Of a DNA stretch of 64,000 bases, positions 17,862-26,062 are shown in pieces. Numbering within the stretch: the stretch's first letter is position 1; every line of letters begins with the position of its first letter. The notes under the pieces were generated by a model, which was not told the DNA's origin, made no database searches, and saw nothing but the letters and a program-made list of their open reading frames with translations. The stretch lies in NCBI RefSeq assembly GCF_900172295.1, contig NZ_FWFL01000003.1:124001-188000 (forward strand), in the 5' to 3' direction. Source of the DNA: Roseovarius litorisediminis. GTDB lineage: Bacteria; Pseudomonadota; Alphaproteobacteria; Rhodobacterales; Rhodobacteraceae. The position numbers and the translations under genes are program-made.

Positions 17862-18197
17862 GCGGTCAGCCTGTGCAAGGGAATCGTCCCCAACAGCCTA
17901 TGGGCTGGCTGGTCCAAGGTCCAGAGAGCCCGACCGTTGCGAAAGCCATCAAGCCGGGTTTCCCCGGTTGAGGTCTGGTTTTCAAAAGGGCATCCAGTGA
18001 ATTGCCGGTCAGACATTTTGGGGCCTGATCATGTGATCGTGTGTCCATTTTTTCAGGTGCCGCCGTGCTTTCGGTAGGCTTTGTTGATGTTGACACCCCG
18101 ACGAGGACCAACCTCTGGAGTGAGGTATGAATTTGGCTAGGCAGAAAAATGTGAAAAGGTATATGCTGAGGGCATTGTGTATCCGGGGAGATGTTAC
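17862..18197. other. intergenic region upstream of dnaX
   Basis: About 335 bp between divergent genes. I looked for the SRP RNA gene that often precedes dnaX in alphaproteobacteria and did not see its conserved GGAAGCAGC-type loop. Apart from a possible 26-codon leader ORF at 18127-18207, nothing is recognisable; promoters for both genes must lie here. Confidence 0.5.
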
Positions 18198-18207
18198 ATG
18201 CGCTTAA
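18127..18207 (+). CDS. possible 26-residue upstream ORF overlapping the metallopeptidase start
   Basis: ATG at 18127 preceded by GGAG at 6-base spacing opens a 26-codon frame (MNLARQKNVKRYMLRALCIR...) with stop TAA at 18205-18207. The stop lies seven bases inside the following gene, whose ATG is at 18198. This geometry would allow translational coupling or leader-peptide control. It may equally be a chance ORF; composition gives no family clue. Confidence 0.3.
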   Translation: MNLARQKNVKRYMLRALCIRGDVTCA

Positions 18208-19037
18208 GGGGTGTTCGTGGTAGCAGGAACGTCGAGGATCGCCGACGGATGGGTGGCGGCGGCAAGGCTGGCATTGGCGGTATCGGGCTGCTGGTGGTGC
18301 TGGCCCTGGGTTATTTTACCGGAATCGACGTGACACCTTTGCTGCAGGGGCAGCCCCAGGCAACCCAAAGTGGCGGCTTGCGCGACCTGTCTGAACAGGA
18401 ACAACAAGCGGCCGAGTTTTCAACCCGCGTTCTGGCAACCACCGAAAAAGTCTGGTCCGACCTTTTCCCCCAACAGTTGGGCCGCGAGTATCGCCCGCCC
18501 GTGATGGTGCTGTATTCCGGTGTCACCCAAAGCCCCTGCGGCAGCGCCTCGGGGGCGACCGGACCGTTTTATTGCCCGGCTGATCGCAAGGCGTATCTCG
18601 ACACCGAGTTTTTCGGCACGATGTCGCGGCAGCTGGGGGCCAAGGGAGATTTTGCAGCGGCCTATGTAATCGCCCACGAAGTGGCGCATCATGTCCAGAA
18701 CGAACTGGGCATCCTGCCGGAAGTGAACAAGCTCCGCCAGGCCGTTGGCAAGGCAGGCGCTAATGCGCTGACCGTGCGGCTGGAGTTGCAGGCCGATTGC
18801 CTGTCGGGTGTCTGGGCCCGTTCGGTTGGCGAACTTCTTGAGCCCGGAGATCTGGAAGAGGCGCTGAATGCCGCGCGCATGATCGGGGACGACCATTTGC
18901 AGAAACGCGCAGGCCAGGTGCCGCGCCCGCATACCTTTACCCATGGTACGTCCGAACAACGCTCGCGCTGGTTTGCGACCGGCTATCAGACTGGTGATGC
19001 CGGACAGTGCGATACCTTCAGCACCAATCAGCTTTAG
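18198..19037 (+). CDS. neutral zinc metallopeptidase (YpfJ family), membrane anchored
   Basis: A 279-residue protein. An Arg-rich N-terminus is followed by one membrane segment (about 25-42) and a periplasmic peptidase domain with the zinc-binding HEVAH (160-164) and a downstream glutamate-containing ELQADCLSGVWA helix. Length and motifs match the YpfJ/putative neutral zinc metallopeptidase family (PF04228). The start was set at 18198 because GGGGAG lies 7 bases upstream; a further start at 18177 is less well supported. Confidence 0.9.
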   Translation: MRLRGVRGSRNVEDRRRMGGGGKAGIGGIGLLVVLALGYFTGIDVTPLLQGQPQATQSGGLRDLSEQEQQAAEFSTRVLATTEKVWSDLFPQQLGREYRPPVMVLYSGVTQSPCGSASGATGPFYCPADRKAYLDTEFFGTMSRQLGAKGDFAAAYVIAHEVAHHVQNELGILPEVNKLRQAVGKAGANALTVRLELQADCLSGVWARSVGELLEPGDLEEALNAARMIGDDHLQKRAGQVPRPHTFTHGTSEQRSRWFATGYQTGDAGQCDTFSTNQL

Positions 19038-19049
19038 GCGCGGCTGGTC

Positions 19050-19532
19050 GTGGCCGATTTTGCAATCCATGCGTTGCCGGTGGCCCGGGGTATTCTGGCG
19101 CTGTCGCCCTTGCCCGGGCGCGGTGGGCAGTATGCCGATGACCTGAAGCTTCTGCGTAACTGGCAACCCGGGCTGGCGATCTCGATGACAACCCGGGCCG
19201 AGATGGTGGCACACGGTGCGGAAAATCTGGGCATGGACCTGCAAGACATGGGCACAAGGTGGGTGCATCTGCCGGTGGAAGATTTCAGTATCCCCGATCC
19301 CCTTGTCGCAGAAGCCTGGCATGCCGCCAGCACTGGCGCACTGTCAGCACTTGAGGGGGGCGGGCGGGTTCTGATCCATTGTAAGGGCGGCAGTGGACGT
19401 TCGGGCATGGCGGTATTGCGACTGATGATTCAGGCGGGTGAAGACCCGGCCGCTGCACTTAAGCGCCTGCGTACCATCCGCCCTTGCGCCATCGAGACCG
19501 TTGCGCAGATGCAGTGGGCATGGCGGGGGTAG
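19050..19532 (+). CDS. protein tyrosine/dual-specificity phosphatase
   Basis: A 160-residue phosphatase with the CX5R P-loop: HCKGGSGRSG, with Cys111 as nucleophile and Arg117. A probable general-acid aspartate lies in VEDFSIPD (77-83). It starts with GTG, 12 bp after the metallopeptidase stop, so it is probably in the same transcript. The substrate is unknown. Confidence 0.85.
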   Translation: MADFAIHALPVARGILALSPLPGRGGQYADDLKLLRNWQPGLAISMTTRAEMVAHGAENLGMDLQDMGTRWVHLPVEDFSIPDPLVAEAWHAASTGALSALEGGGRVLIHCKGGSGRSGMAVLRLMIQAGEDPAAALKRLRTIRPCAIETVAQMQWAWRG

Positions 19533-19898
19533 ATTTACGCCAAACCCCACTTCTGGCCAGATCAAGCGTAGGGGTGTCCAGGACGGTGCTGACAGTTTTG
19601 ATCCTTGCCAAATTGTTGGGATTGCTGCGGTTCCAATTGTCCTGAGCTGCGGGAAAAGGAAGAACATTGCCCCCGCATTCCCCGTCAGGCCTGCCCAGCG
19701 TAAAAAACCCGCAACATCAATCGAGCCCGGGCGTTTTGACTGATTTTAGTTATCCAGCAATAAGCCGAAATGCTTTAGCCAACGTTTGCGAGGCGGATCT
19801 CATTTCTGCATGGCGAGATTCCCCTGACGCTTTCCCACGCGAGAGGCGAAATATTATCAGGCTCCCCTAGGGGGTAAGCTTCTGTTTTTCGGAAAATC
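19533..19898. other. intergenic, no gene recognised
   Basis: About 365 bp between the phosphatase gene and tRNA-Gly. The short open frames here lack ribosome-binding sites and family resemblance. I see no repeat or strong hairpin. Confidence 0.5.
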
Positions 19899-19973
19899 TG
19901 GAGCGGGTGATGAGATTCGAACTCACGACATTTACCTTGGCAAGGTAACGCTCTACCCCTGAGCTACACCCGC
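19899..19973 (-). tRNA. tRNA-Gly (anticodon GCC)
   Basis: On the minus strand the sequence folds as a standard tRNA: acceptor GCGGGTG/CACCCGC, D-arm GCTC...GAGC, anticodon stem TTACC/GGTAA around TTGCCAA (anticodon GCC), T-arm GTGAG TTCGAAT CTCAT. The CCA end is encoded. Total length is 75 nt. Confidence 0.97.
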
Positions 19974-20181
19974 ATCCTTGGGTGAGGCGTGAGATATAAA
20001 CTCTGGCGCGGGGCTGCAAGAGGAAATCGTACTGGCGTGCAAAGTTTTTTGATAACAAGGTGCGGACGATTGAAAATAACGACCAAAGGTGAGGTTGTAC
20101 AGGATATCGGATGGCATGCTAACCTGCGCTTCGTGGTCGTGACCCCGAAAAATCGCGCCCGAACAAAAAGGGAGGAATGTA

Positions 20182-20508
20182 ATGACAGTTTATTTAATCG
20201 CAGACGTGAAGGTGACCGATGATTCGTGGATTCCGGATTATGCCGCGAGTGTGCACGGCATAGCGGAGAAACATGGTGGCAAATACCTGTCCCGCAGTGC
20301 CAATATCACTACGCTTGAGGGCACGCCTCTTGATACCACTGTCATTGCGCTGATTGAATTCCCCTCTAAGGAAGCTGCAGAAGCCTTTGCTGGAGACCCC
20401 GAATATGCGCCTTTTGCCAAGGCCCGTCAGGCTGGCAGCGTCAGCAAATTGTTTGTTATTGATGATAGCGATGCCACTGGTGGCATTCCCTACCTGCCCG
20501 CAGGCTGA
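20182..20508 (+). CDS. DUF1330 domain protein
   Basis: A 108-residue protein of the DUF1330 family, a ferredoxin-like dimeric alpha/beta-barrel fold: MTVYLIADVKVTD at the start, then HGGKYLSRSANITTLEG and LIEFPSKEAAEAFAGDPEYA. The biochemical role is unknown. A perfect GGGAGG ribosome-binding site precedes the ATG. It is monocistronic. Confidence 0.88.
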   Translation: MTVYLIADVKVTDDSWIPDYAASVHGIAEKHGGKYLSRSANITTLEGTPLDTTVIALIEFPSKEAAEAFAGDPEYAPFAKARQAGSVSKLFVIDDSDATGGIPYLPAG

Positions 20509-20575
20509 TCAGGCATTGATTTGAAACTATTGCGATGGGTACGGGGTAAACATCGTCCCGCTGGCATACTCACAC

Positions 20576-20596
20576 AAACGCCCTGAAGGGGCGTTT
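20576..20596. terminator. hairpin between convergent genes
   Basis: AAACGCCC and GGGCGTTT arms with a 5-base loop, between the stops of the DUF1330 gene (plus) and the 44-residue protein gene (minus). T-runs on either side are weak, so this is a moderate terminator candidate. Confidence 0.5.
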
Positions 20597-20624
20597 GGGC
20601 TATTTGGCGACGGGTTGGTTATGT

Positions 20625-20759
20625 TTACTGGCTGAAACGCAGTGCCATTTCGACATAGATAAGAGTTGACGAAAGAAGCAGTAAGCATGCGAACAAAAAT
20701 GCACGGCGTTTGGGTTTAGGGGCGACGCGTCTGGTCATGCGATCAAAAGGCATGGTCAT
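20625..20759 (-). CDS. 44-residue single-pass membrane protein
   Basis: ATG at 20759 is preceded by GGGAGAG at good spacing and opens a 44-codon frame. The product has a basic N-terminus (RMTRRVAPKPKRR) followed by one hydrophobic helix (AFLFACLLLLSSTLIYVEMA). The positive-inside rule predicts the N-terminus in the cytoplasm. Small basic-plus-TM proteins of this type are common but no family is recognised. Longer upstream starts lack a ribosome-binding site. Confidence 0.6.
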   Translation of the reverse strand: MTMPFDRMTRRVAPKPKRRAFLFACLLLLSSTLIYVEMALRFSQ

Positions 20760-20879
20760 GAAAACTCTCCCTTTTTCTGCCGCACCGGAGGGTGCAATGA
20801 TGCAACTCATAGTAGTCTTTGCGGGGCCATCACGCAACAAGGGTGACAGGTATCGGCGGGGATATGCCAATCGCACATC

Positions 20880-20913
20880 AAAAACCCCCGGCGCCGTTGT
20901 TCGGCGCCGGGGG
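20880..20913 (-). terminator. Rho-independent terminator of the GMC oxidoreductase operon
   Basis: Perfect 12-bp stem (CCCCCGGCGCCG / CGGCGCCGGGGG) with a TTGTT loop. Read on the minus strand it is followed immediately by five or more T residues. It lies 22 bp after the GMC oxidoreductase stop. Confidence 0.92.
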
Positions 20914-20934
20914 CAATTTTGCAGTGCCCTGTTG

Positions 20935-22506
20935 TCAGAGATTACCGCGCGACATCTCTGCTGCTATATGGTCAGCCTGACGGATGGCCAGGGCGACGAT
21001 GGTCAGTGTCGGGTTTTCCGCAGCCCCGGTGGTAAATTGCGAACCGTCCGAGACAAAAAGGTTCTCAATGTCATGGGTGCGGCCATTGCGGTTCACCACG
21101 CCGTCGCGCGGGTTCTCGGACATCCGGTTGGTGCCAAGGTTATGCGTTGACGGGTAGGGCGGTGTCGGGAAAGTGCGCGTCGCCCCAACTGCGTCATAAA
21201 TGGCTGCACCCTGCGTATAGGCATGGTTGCGCATCGCGATGTCATTGGGGTGGTCGCTGAAATGCACATTCGCAACCGGCATGCCAAACTGGTCCTTCAC
21301 ATCATGGTTCAGCGTCACACGGTTGGTTTCCTGTGGCATGTCCTCGCCCACGATCCACATGCCAGCCATGTTTTCGTAAGCATCCAGCGCGGTTGTAAAT
21401 TCGCGTCCCCATCCACCCGGATCAAGGAAGGCGGCCATGAAAGGCAGGCCAAGGCTGAGCGTTTCCAGTTCATACCCGCCGACAAAGCCGCGGCTTGGGT
21501 CATGGCGCGCCTCGTCCTGGATGATCCCGGCCATGGTGGTGCCGCGCCACATCCTGACGGGTTTGTCAAACACGCCGTAAACCGAGCCGGTCATGTGGCG
21601 CATGTAGTTGCGGCCCACCTGACCCGAGCTATTGGCCAGCCCGTCAGGATACATCGACGTGGCCGAATTGAGAAGCAACCGGGGGCTTTCGAACGAGTTG
21701 CCGGCCACGCAAACCGCGCGCGCCATTTGCTTGTGCTCATTACCATCGGCATCGGCATAGACAACGCCGTTGACCTTGCCATCCTCACCATGCTCGATCC
21801 GCAGGACATGGGCCTTTTCGCGGACTTCAAGGTTACCGGTCGCTTCGCCGCGCGGGATGTCCGTGTAGGCGGCTGACCATTTGGCGCCCCATTTGCAGCC
21901 CTGAAAACAGAAACCGGTTTGCTGGCAGGCCATGCGGTCGTCATAGTCGGCACTGTTGATTGCCATACGGCCTGTGTGAACTTCTTCGTAGCCCAGCTTT
22001 TTCGCACCCGCCTCCAGCACCTTGTAGTTATTGTTGCCTGGCAGGCCCTCGCGACCTCCGGTGCGGGTCACGCCCAGCTTGGTTTCGGCCAGTTCGTACC
22101 ATGGGTCCATTTCAGCGCGGTCAATGGGCCAGTCCAGAAGGCTGGCACCCTGAACCTCGCCGTAGTTGGTCTTTGCCTTCCACTCGTGTTCCTGAATGCG
22201 CAGGGAGGCCCCCGCCCAATGGGTGGTGGTGCCGCCCACCGCCTTGACGATCCAGGCCGGCAGGCCGGAAAAATCCTTGGCGACACGCCAGTCGCCTGAC
22301 GTGGTACGCGGGTCAAGCCAGGCCAGTTGGCCGAAACTTTCCCACTCGTCGTTGACGTAGTCTTCGGGTAGGTAGCGTCCGCCCGCCTCAAGCGCCACAA
22401 CGCTGACGCCGCGTTGGGCCAGTTCGTTGGACAGAACGCCGCCGCCGGCGCCGGTGCCGATTACGACGATTACGCTGTCATCTTTCAGATCAAATGGTGC
22501 AGCCAT
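20935..22506 (-). CDS. GMC family FAD-dependent oxidoreductase
   Basis: A 523-residue flavoprotein. The FAD-binding Rossmann motif is near the N-terminus (VIGTGAGGGVLSNELAQRG) and a second FAD signature is near the C-terminus (LFVSDGSQFTTGAAENPTLT). The substrate-oxidising His is probably that in PSTHNLGTNRM. It resembles the large subunit of membrane-linked gluconate/sorbitol-type dehydrogenases. It is 27 bp downstream of a gluconate 2-dehydrogenase subunit 3-like gene, which fits a two-subunit periplasmic enzyme. No cytochrome c subunit gene is adjacent. GAGGAGG precedes the ATG. Confidence 0.9.
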   Translation of the reverse strand: MAAPFDLKDDSVIVVIGTGAGGGVLSNELAQRGVSVVALEAGGRYLPEDYVNDEWESFGQLAWLDPRTTSGDWRVAKDFSGLPAWIVKAVGGTTTHWAGASLRIQEHEWKAKTNYGEVQGASLLDWPIDRAEMDPWYELAETKLGVTRTGGREGLPGNNNYKVLEAGAKKLGYEEVHTGRMAINSADYDDRMACQQTGFCFQGCKWGAKWSAAYTDIPRGEATGNLEVREKAHVLRIEHGEDGKVNGVVYADADGNEHKQMARAVCVAGNSFESPRLLLNSATSMYPDGLANSSGQVGRNYMRHMTGSVYGVFDKPVRMWRGTTMAGIIQDEARHDPSRGFVGGYELETLSLGLPFMAAFLDPGGWGREFTTALDAYENMAGMWIVGEDMPQETNRVTLNHDVKDQFGMPVANVHFSDHPNDIAMRNHAYTQGAAIYDAVGATRTFPTPPYPSTHNLGTNRMSENPRDGVVNRNGRTHDIENLFVSDGSQFTTGAAENPTLTIVALAIRQADHIAAEMSRGNL

Positions 22507-22533
22507 AGTATTTCCTCCTCAGTTGGCTATGGC

Positions 22534-23055
22534 TTAAAGCCAGTTGATATCGTTGAAACCACGGTCGATGTAGCCGCCCTGGGAATAGGATTCGCCCTCG
22601 TAGCCAAACAGCGGCCAGACCGCTTTCTGGTTATAAAGGCCTGTCACCAGGCCGCCGCGAATCTGCTGGAAGAACGGGCTGTCTTCCAATGCGCGCAGAA
22701 TATCCACGCGGTCGCGTTCCCATCCGATTGACAGATAGTCGGCGTAGCCCTTGCCTTGGGCTGCTGCATTCAGCCCGGCGATGCCGGTCTCAATGCCGGG
22801 GGCGGCCTCGGGCGTGTCATAGCCTTTTACGGCAACGGCATAGAATTCGTCCGCCACATGATCATGCGGGTAGATGTCGCGTGCCATCTGGATCAGCGTG
22901 GCCATGGTTTCAGGCTTTAGGGCTGTGGTTTCAAGCGCCCAGGCCGCATCGGCCCCGGCAACAAAGCCTGCGCCGACCACCAACGTGGCCCCCGCGGCCA
23001 TGCTGCGCGACAACAGTTCGCGCCGCGTCAAGCCTTTCTGTAATGCGTCGTCCAT
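22534..23055 (-). CDS. gluconate 2-dehydrogenase subunit 3-like protein, Tat-exported
   Basis: A 173-residue small subunit with a twin-arginine signal (TRRELLSRS, residues 10-18, then AAGATLVVGAGFVAGADAAWA). The mature part contains LIQMARDIYPHDHVADEFYA, typical of the subunit 3 family. This type of subunit escorts the folded flavoprotein, which has no signal of its own, across the membrane by co-export. It is encoded directly before the GMC gene. Confidence 0.87.
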   Translation of the reverse strand: MDDALQKGLTRRELLSRSMAAGATLVVGAGFVAGADAAWALETTALKPETMATLIQMARDIYPHDHVADEFYAVAVKGYDTPEAAPGIETGIAGLNAAAQGKGYADYLSIGWERDRVDILRALEDSPFFQQIRGGLVTGLYNQKAVWPLFGYEGESYSQGGYIDRGFNDINWL

Positions 23056-23091
23056 TTCATTTCCTCCCTATATTTCAGTCGTTTGTATGAG

Positions 23092-23487
23092 CTATTTAAA
23101 GCGCCCGCCGCGTTGCAGGACCTCGATCTCATAGCCATCCGGGTCAGCGACAAAAAAGAATTTACCGATGAGTTTGCCATCGGGCGCGAACTCCACGATC
23201 TTGCGGGGGTTCAGCCCTTCAGCCTCAAACCTGGCATGCTCGGCATCCAGATCTTCGACCAGAACGGCAAGATGGCCATAGCCATCACCCAGATCGTAAG
23301 GCTCGGTGCGATCCTTGTTGATTGTCAGTTCAACCTCAAAAGCGCTTTCGGAATTGCTCATGTAGACAAGTGCGAATTTTTCGAAATCCAGCTTGTCAGC
23401 CACCTCAAGGCCAAAGGCCCTGTTGTAAAAATCGACTGACCGCGCCTCGTCCAAAACGCGGATCATGCTGTGAATGGTTTTGGCCAT
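23092..23487 (-). CDS. gloA: glyoxalase I (lactoylglutathione lyase, VOC family)
   Basis: A 131-residue VOC-fold protein with the four metal ligands of bacterial glyoxalase I in place: His6 (TIHSMIRV), Glu53 (EVELTIN), His72 (GYGHLAV) and Glu122 (GYEIEVLQ). It isomerises the methylglyoxal-glutathione hemithioacetal. It is 36 bp upstream of the GMC dehydrogenase small subunit on the same strand, so detoxification may be coupled to that oxidase (inference). Confidence 0.85.
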   Translation of the reverse strand: MAKTIHSMIRVLDEARSVDFYNRAFGLEVADKLDFEKFALVYMSNSESAFEVELTINKDRTEPYDLGDGYGHLAVLVEDLDAEHARFEAEGLNPRKIVEFAPDGKLIGKFFFVADPDGYEIEVLQRGGRFK

Positions 23488-23575
23488 TGCGTCCTCCGGA
23501 CTGTTATTGGTCCGGAAAGCTTACCGCGCGGCGGTTGGCTTGGGTAGTAAACGGTTACTACGTTGCGAAGGAATT

Positions 23576-23869
23576 CTATTCTGCAGCGATTTGCGCAGCG
23601 TCAGCCGGCATCGCGACCTCTTGTGGCACAAGGCAGGTGCAGCGCAAAAGCGAGGTGAAATTCTTGGGTTCGCCATGCAATTCCAAAACTTCGGAATGCA
23701 GTTTCGACACAAACGCAGGGGTCGTCAGGCCTTCGCTTTCGGCGATATCATCCAGGATTCCCCAAAAGGATTTTTCCAGCCGGATGCTGGTGCTCTGACC
23801 ATTCAGGCGCATCCGGCGGGTTTCAAGTGAATAGCGTTCCGGGTCCTGTCCGGCAAAAATTCTGCACAT
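23576..23869 (-). CDS. ribbon-helix-helix domain protein
   Basis: A 97-residue protein starting MCRIFAGQDPERYSLETRRM with a ribbon-helix-helix-like core (TSIRLEKSFWGILDDIAESE, then LTTPAFVSKLHSEV). This matches the RHH_4 group, which has an arylsulfate-linked naming history but no settled function. Longer starts exist at 23890. It is probably DNA-binding. Monocistronic. Confidence 0.78.
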   Translation of the reverse strand: MCRIFAGQDPERYSLETRRMRLNGQSTSIRLEKSFWGILDDIAESEGLTTPAFVSKLHSEVLELHGEPKNFTSLLRCTCLVPQEVAMPADAAQIAAE

Positions 23870-23977
23870 ATCTGATCCTCCCTTGCCCAAAACACAGGCT
23901 TGCCCGCGCCTTGCGGCAGATATCCATCACATCACATCATTGCCAATTTTTCAAGATTGGGAAAGCCTGACAAACGG

Positions 23978-24703
23978 TTAAACTTTTGTGCGCCGGCGTT
24001 TCTGGCGTAAAAGGTTCAGGACCTCAACCGCGCCACCAAAGACCATCGCGGCGTAGATAAAGCCACGTTCAACGTGGAAATGAAACCCGTCTGCCACCAG
24101 CGCCATGCCCACCATCAGCAGAAAGGCCAGTGCAAGCATTTTGGTGCTGGGATGCGCCTCGACAAAGTCGGCGATGGGGGTGGCGGCGACCATCATTACC
24201 ACAATGGCCACCACCACGGCGGCAATCATTACCTCAAGATGATCAGCAATGCCCACCGCGGTAATCACGCTATCGACGGAAAAGACCAGATCCAAAAGCA
24301 TGATCTGCAAGACCACGCCAATGAAAACAGCCTCGGCCACGCGTTCTTCTGCAGTGTGCAGGTCATCGCCCTCAACCTCGTCAAAGATTTCGGTGCTTGC
24401 CTTGTAGATCAGGAACAGCCCGCCCAGCAAAAGGATCACATCACGCCACGACACGGCCCATCCAGACACAGTGGCAAAAGGCTCGGACATGCTGACGATC
24501 CACGAGATCGAGAAGAGCAGTGCAATCCGCAGGATCAGGGCGCCTGCAAGCCCCAGAATTCGGGCTTGTCGGCGCTGCTCGGGGGGCAGTTTTGCGGCGG
24601 CAATCGAAATGAAAATCACGTTGTCGACGCCCAGCACAATTTCAAGAATTGTCAGGGTCAGGAAAGACGCCCAGACAGCGGGGTCTGAGAAAAGTTCGAT
24701 CAT
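23978..24703 (-). CDS. TerC family integral membrane protein
   Basis: A 241-residue polytopic protein of the TerC/YkoY-type family. Metal-site helices: LTILEIVLGVDNVIFISI (residues about 16-33) and MLLDLVFSVDSVITAVGI (about 134-151), each with the conserved Asp. About seven membrane segments and a basic C-terminal tail. Members are linked to metal (manganese) efflux or tellurite resistance. Confidence 0.9.
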   Translation of the reverse strand: MIELFSDPAVWASFLTLTILEIVLGVDNVIFISIAAAKLPPEQRRQARILGLAGALILRIALLFSISWIVSMSEPFATVSGWAVSWRDVILLLGGLFLIYKASTEIFDEVEGDDLHTAEERVAEAVFIGVVLQIMLLDLVFSVDSVITAVGIADHLEVMIAAVVVAIVVMMVAATPIADFVEAHPSTKMLALAFLLMVGMALVADGFHFHVERGFIYAAMVFGGAVEVLNLLRQKRRRTKV

Positions 24704-24721
24704 TTGCGACCCCGTTGCGGA

Positions 24722-25111
24722 TTAGATCAGGGCGTGACCAACATTGGCCAGTGCCGCCAGTATAAGCATCAGCAATGTCAGTGCCATCCCTGACTGGCGC
24801 ATCAAAATGTTCTGGGGCGTCAAACCCAGACCAACAGCGTGCAGTATCCGGCCAATCAAAAGCATCAGACCCAGCAGATGGACCACCCACACGGGCGCCC
24901 CCTGAATTTCAGCCATGGCCAGCAGCAAAAGACCAATGGGCGCGTATTCGGCACAATTGCCCTGCACCCGGATGCGTTTGCGCAGCGCCTTGTCATCACC
25001 ATCGCCCACCGAAACCTTTGCCTCGAACCGGCCCTGAACGACCTGGACACTGAGGTATACGAAAAGCAGACCGACAAGCCCTGCATAAAGGGGAGTGATC
25101 GAAAGAGTCAT
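24722..25111 (-). CDS. MAPEG family membrane protein
   Basis: A 129-residue, four-helix protein of the membrane-associated eicosanoid/glutathione metabolism family. Hallmarks: GDGDDKALRKRIRVQGNCAEYAPIGLLLLA and GRILHAVGL. Bacterial members may have glutathione transferase activity; none is shown here. It is 18 bp upstream of the TerC gene and 15 bp downstream of the phosphodiesterase-like gene on the same strand, so the three are probably one transcript. Confidence 0.88.
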   Translation of the reverse strand: MTLSITPLYAGLVGLLFVYLSVQVVQGRFEAKVSVGDGDDKALRKRIRVQGNCAEYAPIGLLLLAMAEIQGAPVWVVHLLGLMLLIGRILHAVGLGLTPQNILMRQSGMALTLLMLILAALANVGHALI

Positions 25112-25126
25112 CTGGTCCTGACTTCC

Positions 25127-25927
25127 CTAATTGTAAATTGAAATTTCAGTTTCAGGCAGGGTGAAGTCTTCGGTGTGCACGACGATGCCGTCGTCATCCA
25201 GCAGCAACAGACCATAGGCACCGGGCTCGTCCACTGCCAGGCTGGAATCCTGGTATCCCAGGGCCATGGGCATCTGGTGACAGGTGCTTTTGAAAATGGC
25301 TGTGGGAATGCCGCCGGCACTGCCCAAAATGGTGCGGTGCACATGGCCGCTTATGATCTGGGCAATATTGCCATGCGCCGTGAGGCGGGTAATCATCTCG
25401 GCCCGGTTATGAAATCCGATCCAGTCCATGCCTTTGAATCCGGTCAGGATTGGCGGGTGATGTGTGAACACGGTTATGCGCCGGTCGGGGGCGTCGGCGA
25501 GTGTCTTTTCAAGCCACTCCAGCCGATGGGCGCACATATGGCCGCTGTGCGTGTCGTCGGCCTCTTCGTTCTGGGTGTCCAGCAGGATCAGGCGATCATG
25601 GCCGATGTCGACCACCTGTTGAATATAACCGCCCTCGGTGATCGGTGTCTCGGGGAATACCTCCAGAAAGGGCTGGCGCCGGTCATGGTTGCCCACCATC
25701 AGGTGGACGGGCAGGGGGCAGTTTTCAAGCACTGTTCGCAGGCGCTTGTATTCATCGCGGTGGCCATTATGCGACAGGTCACCGGTGATGATGATCCGCT
25801 CGGCATCCGCATGGTTTTTCAGCGCATGACCCAGACCCATTGCAAACCTCTCGGCCGGGTCCAGCCCGATGATGGTTTCACCCTCGGGCACAAAATGAAT
25901 GTCCGTGAAAACCAGAAGCTTTTTCAT
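25127..25927 (-). CDS. metallophosphoesterase, class III cyclic nucleotide phosphodiesterase (CpdA-like)
   Basis: A 266-residue dimetal phosphoesterase with all five signature blocks: DIHF (9-12), GDLSHNG (49-55), GNHD, HHPP and SGHVHR. The family includes cAMP phosphodiesterase CpdA and glycerophosphodiesterases; substrate is not fixed by sequence. First gene of a probable three-gene transcript with the MAPEG and TerC genes. Confidence 0.87.
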   Translation of the reverse strand: MKKLLVFTDIHFVPEGETIIGLDPAERFAMGLGHALKNHADAERIIITGDLSHNGHRDEYKRLRTVLENCPLPVHLMVGNHDRRQPFLEVFPETPITEGGYIQQVVDIGHDRLILLDTQNEEADDTHSGHMCAHRLEWLEKTLADAPDRRITVFTHHPPILTGFKGMDWIGFHNRAEMITRLTAHGNIAQIISGHVHRTILGSAGGIPTAIFKSTCHQMPMALGYQDSSLAVDEPGAYGLLLLDDDGIVVHTEDFTLPETEISIYN

Positions 25928-26062
25928 TCCTGCGCCTCCAAAAAAGAAATGACGCGCGAACCTTATTGGATTCGCGCGCCGTTAAAAGGCGAAATGTCTG
26001 GAAAGGCCGCTCAAAAGGTATTTGAGTGCCCGCCTTTCAGAAGCGGATGAGCCGCCCCCGGA

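Noticed and set aside
17862..18197. SRP RNA (ffs) gene upstream of dnaX
   Set aside because: Position is right for alphaproteobacteria, but the conserved GGAAGCAGC-type loop and GTCCGGAA-like helix are absent on both strands.
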